Shown piece after piece: positions 5,070 to 6,302 of a stretch of 6,302 bases of DNA; position 1 is the first letter of the stretch, and each line of letters begins with the position of its first letter. Made by a program: the position numbers and the translations under genes. This stretch comes from CAZPAH01 sp964584495 (lineage in GTDB: Bacteria; Krumholzibacteriota; Krumholzibacteriia; Krumholzibacteriales; Krumholzibacteriaceae). The DNA lies in NCBI GenBank assembly GCA_964584495.1, contig CAZPAH010000146.1, forward strand, positions 1-6,302. The letters are read 5' to 3'. Under the pieces are notes generated by a model. That model worked only from the letters and a program-made list of their open reading frames with translations. It was not told the origin of the DNA and did not search any database.

Positions 5070-6302
5070 CTATTTTTTCGGCTTCGATCCTCCGTTTCTC
5101 TCCTGGATATCCTTTATCGCATCGTGGATATCGATCCCCTTCGGGTAGGGAAGCCTTCCTTTCCAGTTCAGATCCAGCTCGGTCCTCTCTTCCAGGGGGA
5201 TGGCACGATCGAATCTTGTCATCCATTCCTCGAATTTCCAGAGCTCTTCCGTATCGAGGTACCCATAGCTGTGCCCGAACCTGAGATCGGCGACGCTGTA
5301 TTTCCCGTCTCCGTTAATCAGGAATTTGTGGACCTCGGGTTCCTGGTTATACAGGTACTGGTGAATGAAGCGGTACTCCCCCACCGTCCGTGCGGTCCCG
5401 GTCACCGAATCGGCGACCAGCGAGAACGCGCCTATCACGTAGCCGCCGGTAACGTCCTCTATCTTGTCGGCATCGTCGAAGATCGGTGTCTTGATTTCCC
5501 ACTGCAGCTCCCGGGGGATATCCATCTCTATGCGTAGGGGGTAGGTAAATCGGACTTCCCTGTATCTTATCGCGTTCCAGCCGGGAAGGACGAACTCCGT
5601 CGTTATCGTGACCCAGTTGCACTTGGGAATCGGTTTGCCCTTGAAGTCCCAATCGACCGTCAGCTCGGTTCTCTGCGGCTGGCTCTCGGTTATAGCCGGC
5701 GACGGCGCTCCCTCCCAATCGATCGTCGTCTTGTAGCTGAGGATCGTCACGTCGGTGCCGACTTTGTAATGCAGATCGGTGGCGGCCGTATTGGATGACT
5801 GATGTATCTTGTAGGAGCCGACCACGATCTGCGTCATCTTGTTGTCGGAGGGATCGTCCGTGGGGCACAACGTCGTTATGCACCTCATGTATGGATGGTT
5901 CGTGCTGTAATCGAAGTAGCAGCCGTTCCCCTCGTTGGCCCCTCCGGGATTGGGATTGTTGTAGCTGTCGTAGTTGTAGACCTGGATGTCGCCTCCGCCG
6001 TCCCTGTCGGAATCGGTTTTTCGCAACTGCGCCGGGTTGACCGACAGCTCTCCCTTTCCCATGTTGTCCCCCCAAGCGGTGGTGGCATGACCCCCGTACC
6101 CGACCGTGTTCGGCGTATCGGTCGGCCAGCTGAAGGCGAGGCCGACGAACTGGCAGCGCCTCAACTCGTTGGCGATAATCTGCGGAATGCTTATTTTTAC
6201 GGTGCCAAACTCCCCGATGCGCGCTATAACATGGCTCTGGCAGCCAGCCTGGCTTGTATTGCGGCAGCTACTTCCACCGGCTGTACCCTCAATCATGGTA
6301 TG
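5070..6302 (-). CDS. Secreted-type protein with papain-like motif, 5' end outside window
   Basis: The frame is open to the window edge. The first visible ATG (6296) gives 408 residues with no signal peptide and no visible ribosome site, so the true start is probably upstream. Counting from that ATG, residues 44-78 (LRRCQFVGLAFSWP, then GGHATTAWGDN with His70), followed by VYNYDSY at 106-112, resemble the His and Asp/Asn segments of papain-like cysteine peptidases (C1/C39/IdeS-type). The catalytic Cys would lie outside the window, so activity cannot be judged. The rest is beta-rich and unrecognised (about 155-315). Near 326-337, LINGDGKYSVAD resembles a dockerin/EF-hand calcium loop but lacks its first Asp. 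Seven Cys residues suit an extracytoplasmic protein. The lysine-rich end GGSKPKK carries no sorting signal that I know. It lies 94 bases upstream of the LamG lipoprotein gene on the same strand. Alternatively, the N-terminal resemblance could be fortuitous. Confidence 0.82.
   Translation of the reverse strand, partial: HTMIEGTAGGSSCRNTSQAGCQSHVIARIGEFGTVKISIPQIIANELRRCQFVGLAFSWPTDTPNTVGYGGHATTAWGDNMGKGELSVNPAQLRKTDSDRDGGGDIQVYNYDSYNNPNPGGANEGNGCYFDYSTNHPYMRCITTLCPTDDPSDNKMTQIVVGSYKIHQSSNTAATDLHYKVGTDVTILSYKTTIDWEGAPSPAITESQPQRTELTVDWDFKGKPIPKCNWVTITTEFVLPGWNAIRYREVRFTYPLRIEMDIPRELQWEIKTPIFDDADKIEDVTGGYVIGAFSLVADSVTGTARTVGEYRFIHQYLYNQEPEVHKFLINGDGKYSVADLRFGHSYGYLDTEELWKFEEWMTRFDRAIPLEERTELDLNWKGRLPYPKGIDIHDAIKDIQERNGGSKPKK

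Noticed and set aside
4524..5537. Long + strand open frame (about 337 codons) spanning the junction of the two minus-strand genes
   Set aside because: It is antisense to the ends of two well-supported genes, its product has no recognisable domain, and it crosses the ribosome site and signal peptide of the LamG lipoprotein. It is a by-product of GC-rich codon use.
2315..6302. Exosortase / PEP-CTERM sorting system, suggested by sigma-54 control of a TPR lipoprotein
   Set aside because: None of the visible C-termini (GTGKE, SDRFVE, SKPKK) has a PEP motif, a membrane segment or a basic tail, and no exosortase gene is present.
1..6302. CRISPR array, tRNA or rRNA gene, insertion sequence or phage element
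   Set aside because: I saw no regularly spaced repeats, tRNA-like cloverleaf, rRNA sequence, transposase motif or terminal inverted repeats on either strand.

Overview
This window comes from a GC-rich bacterial genome. The Arg codons AGG and AGA and the Ile codon ATA are used freely. An NtrC-type regulator, a sigma-54 promoter and two lipoproteins point to a bacterium, probably with two membranes. The secreted LamG-type and papain-like proteins resemble those of little-studied environmental lineages, but I cannot place the organism from sequence alone.

Layout: (1) Positions 1-732 (+) hold the C-terminal part of a sensor histidine kinase; the first codon of the window is its predicted phospho-accepting His. 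(2) Positions 707-2062 (+) encode a complete sigma-54-dependent response regulator (receiver, AAA+, Fis-type HTH) overlapping the kinase gene by 26 bases. (3) Positions 2063-2314 are a control region: two identical-arm palindromes (GTGTCC-N4-GGACAC), an AT-rich tract, and a near-ideal -24/-12 sigma-54 promoter. (4) Positions 2315-3421 (+) encode a TPR lipoprotein, followed by a strong hairpin terminator. (5) Two genes then run the other way: a LamG-domain lipoprotein (4975-3593) and, upstream of it, a secreted-type protein with a papain-like GGHATTAWGD motif (6302-5070, cut by the window edge).

How it fits together (inference): the kinase phosphorylates the regulator, which binds the two palindromes about 165 and 131 bases upstream of the predicted start site. 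Through DNA looping it would then activate sigma-54 RNA polymerase to make the TPR lipoprotein. Regulator gene, enhancer-like sites, promoter and target are contiguous, so this looks like a self-contained envelope-signalling module. The two minus-strand genes are convergent with it and separated by a terminator that may work in both directions; nothing in the window shows that they belong to the same regulon.
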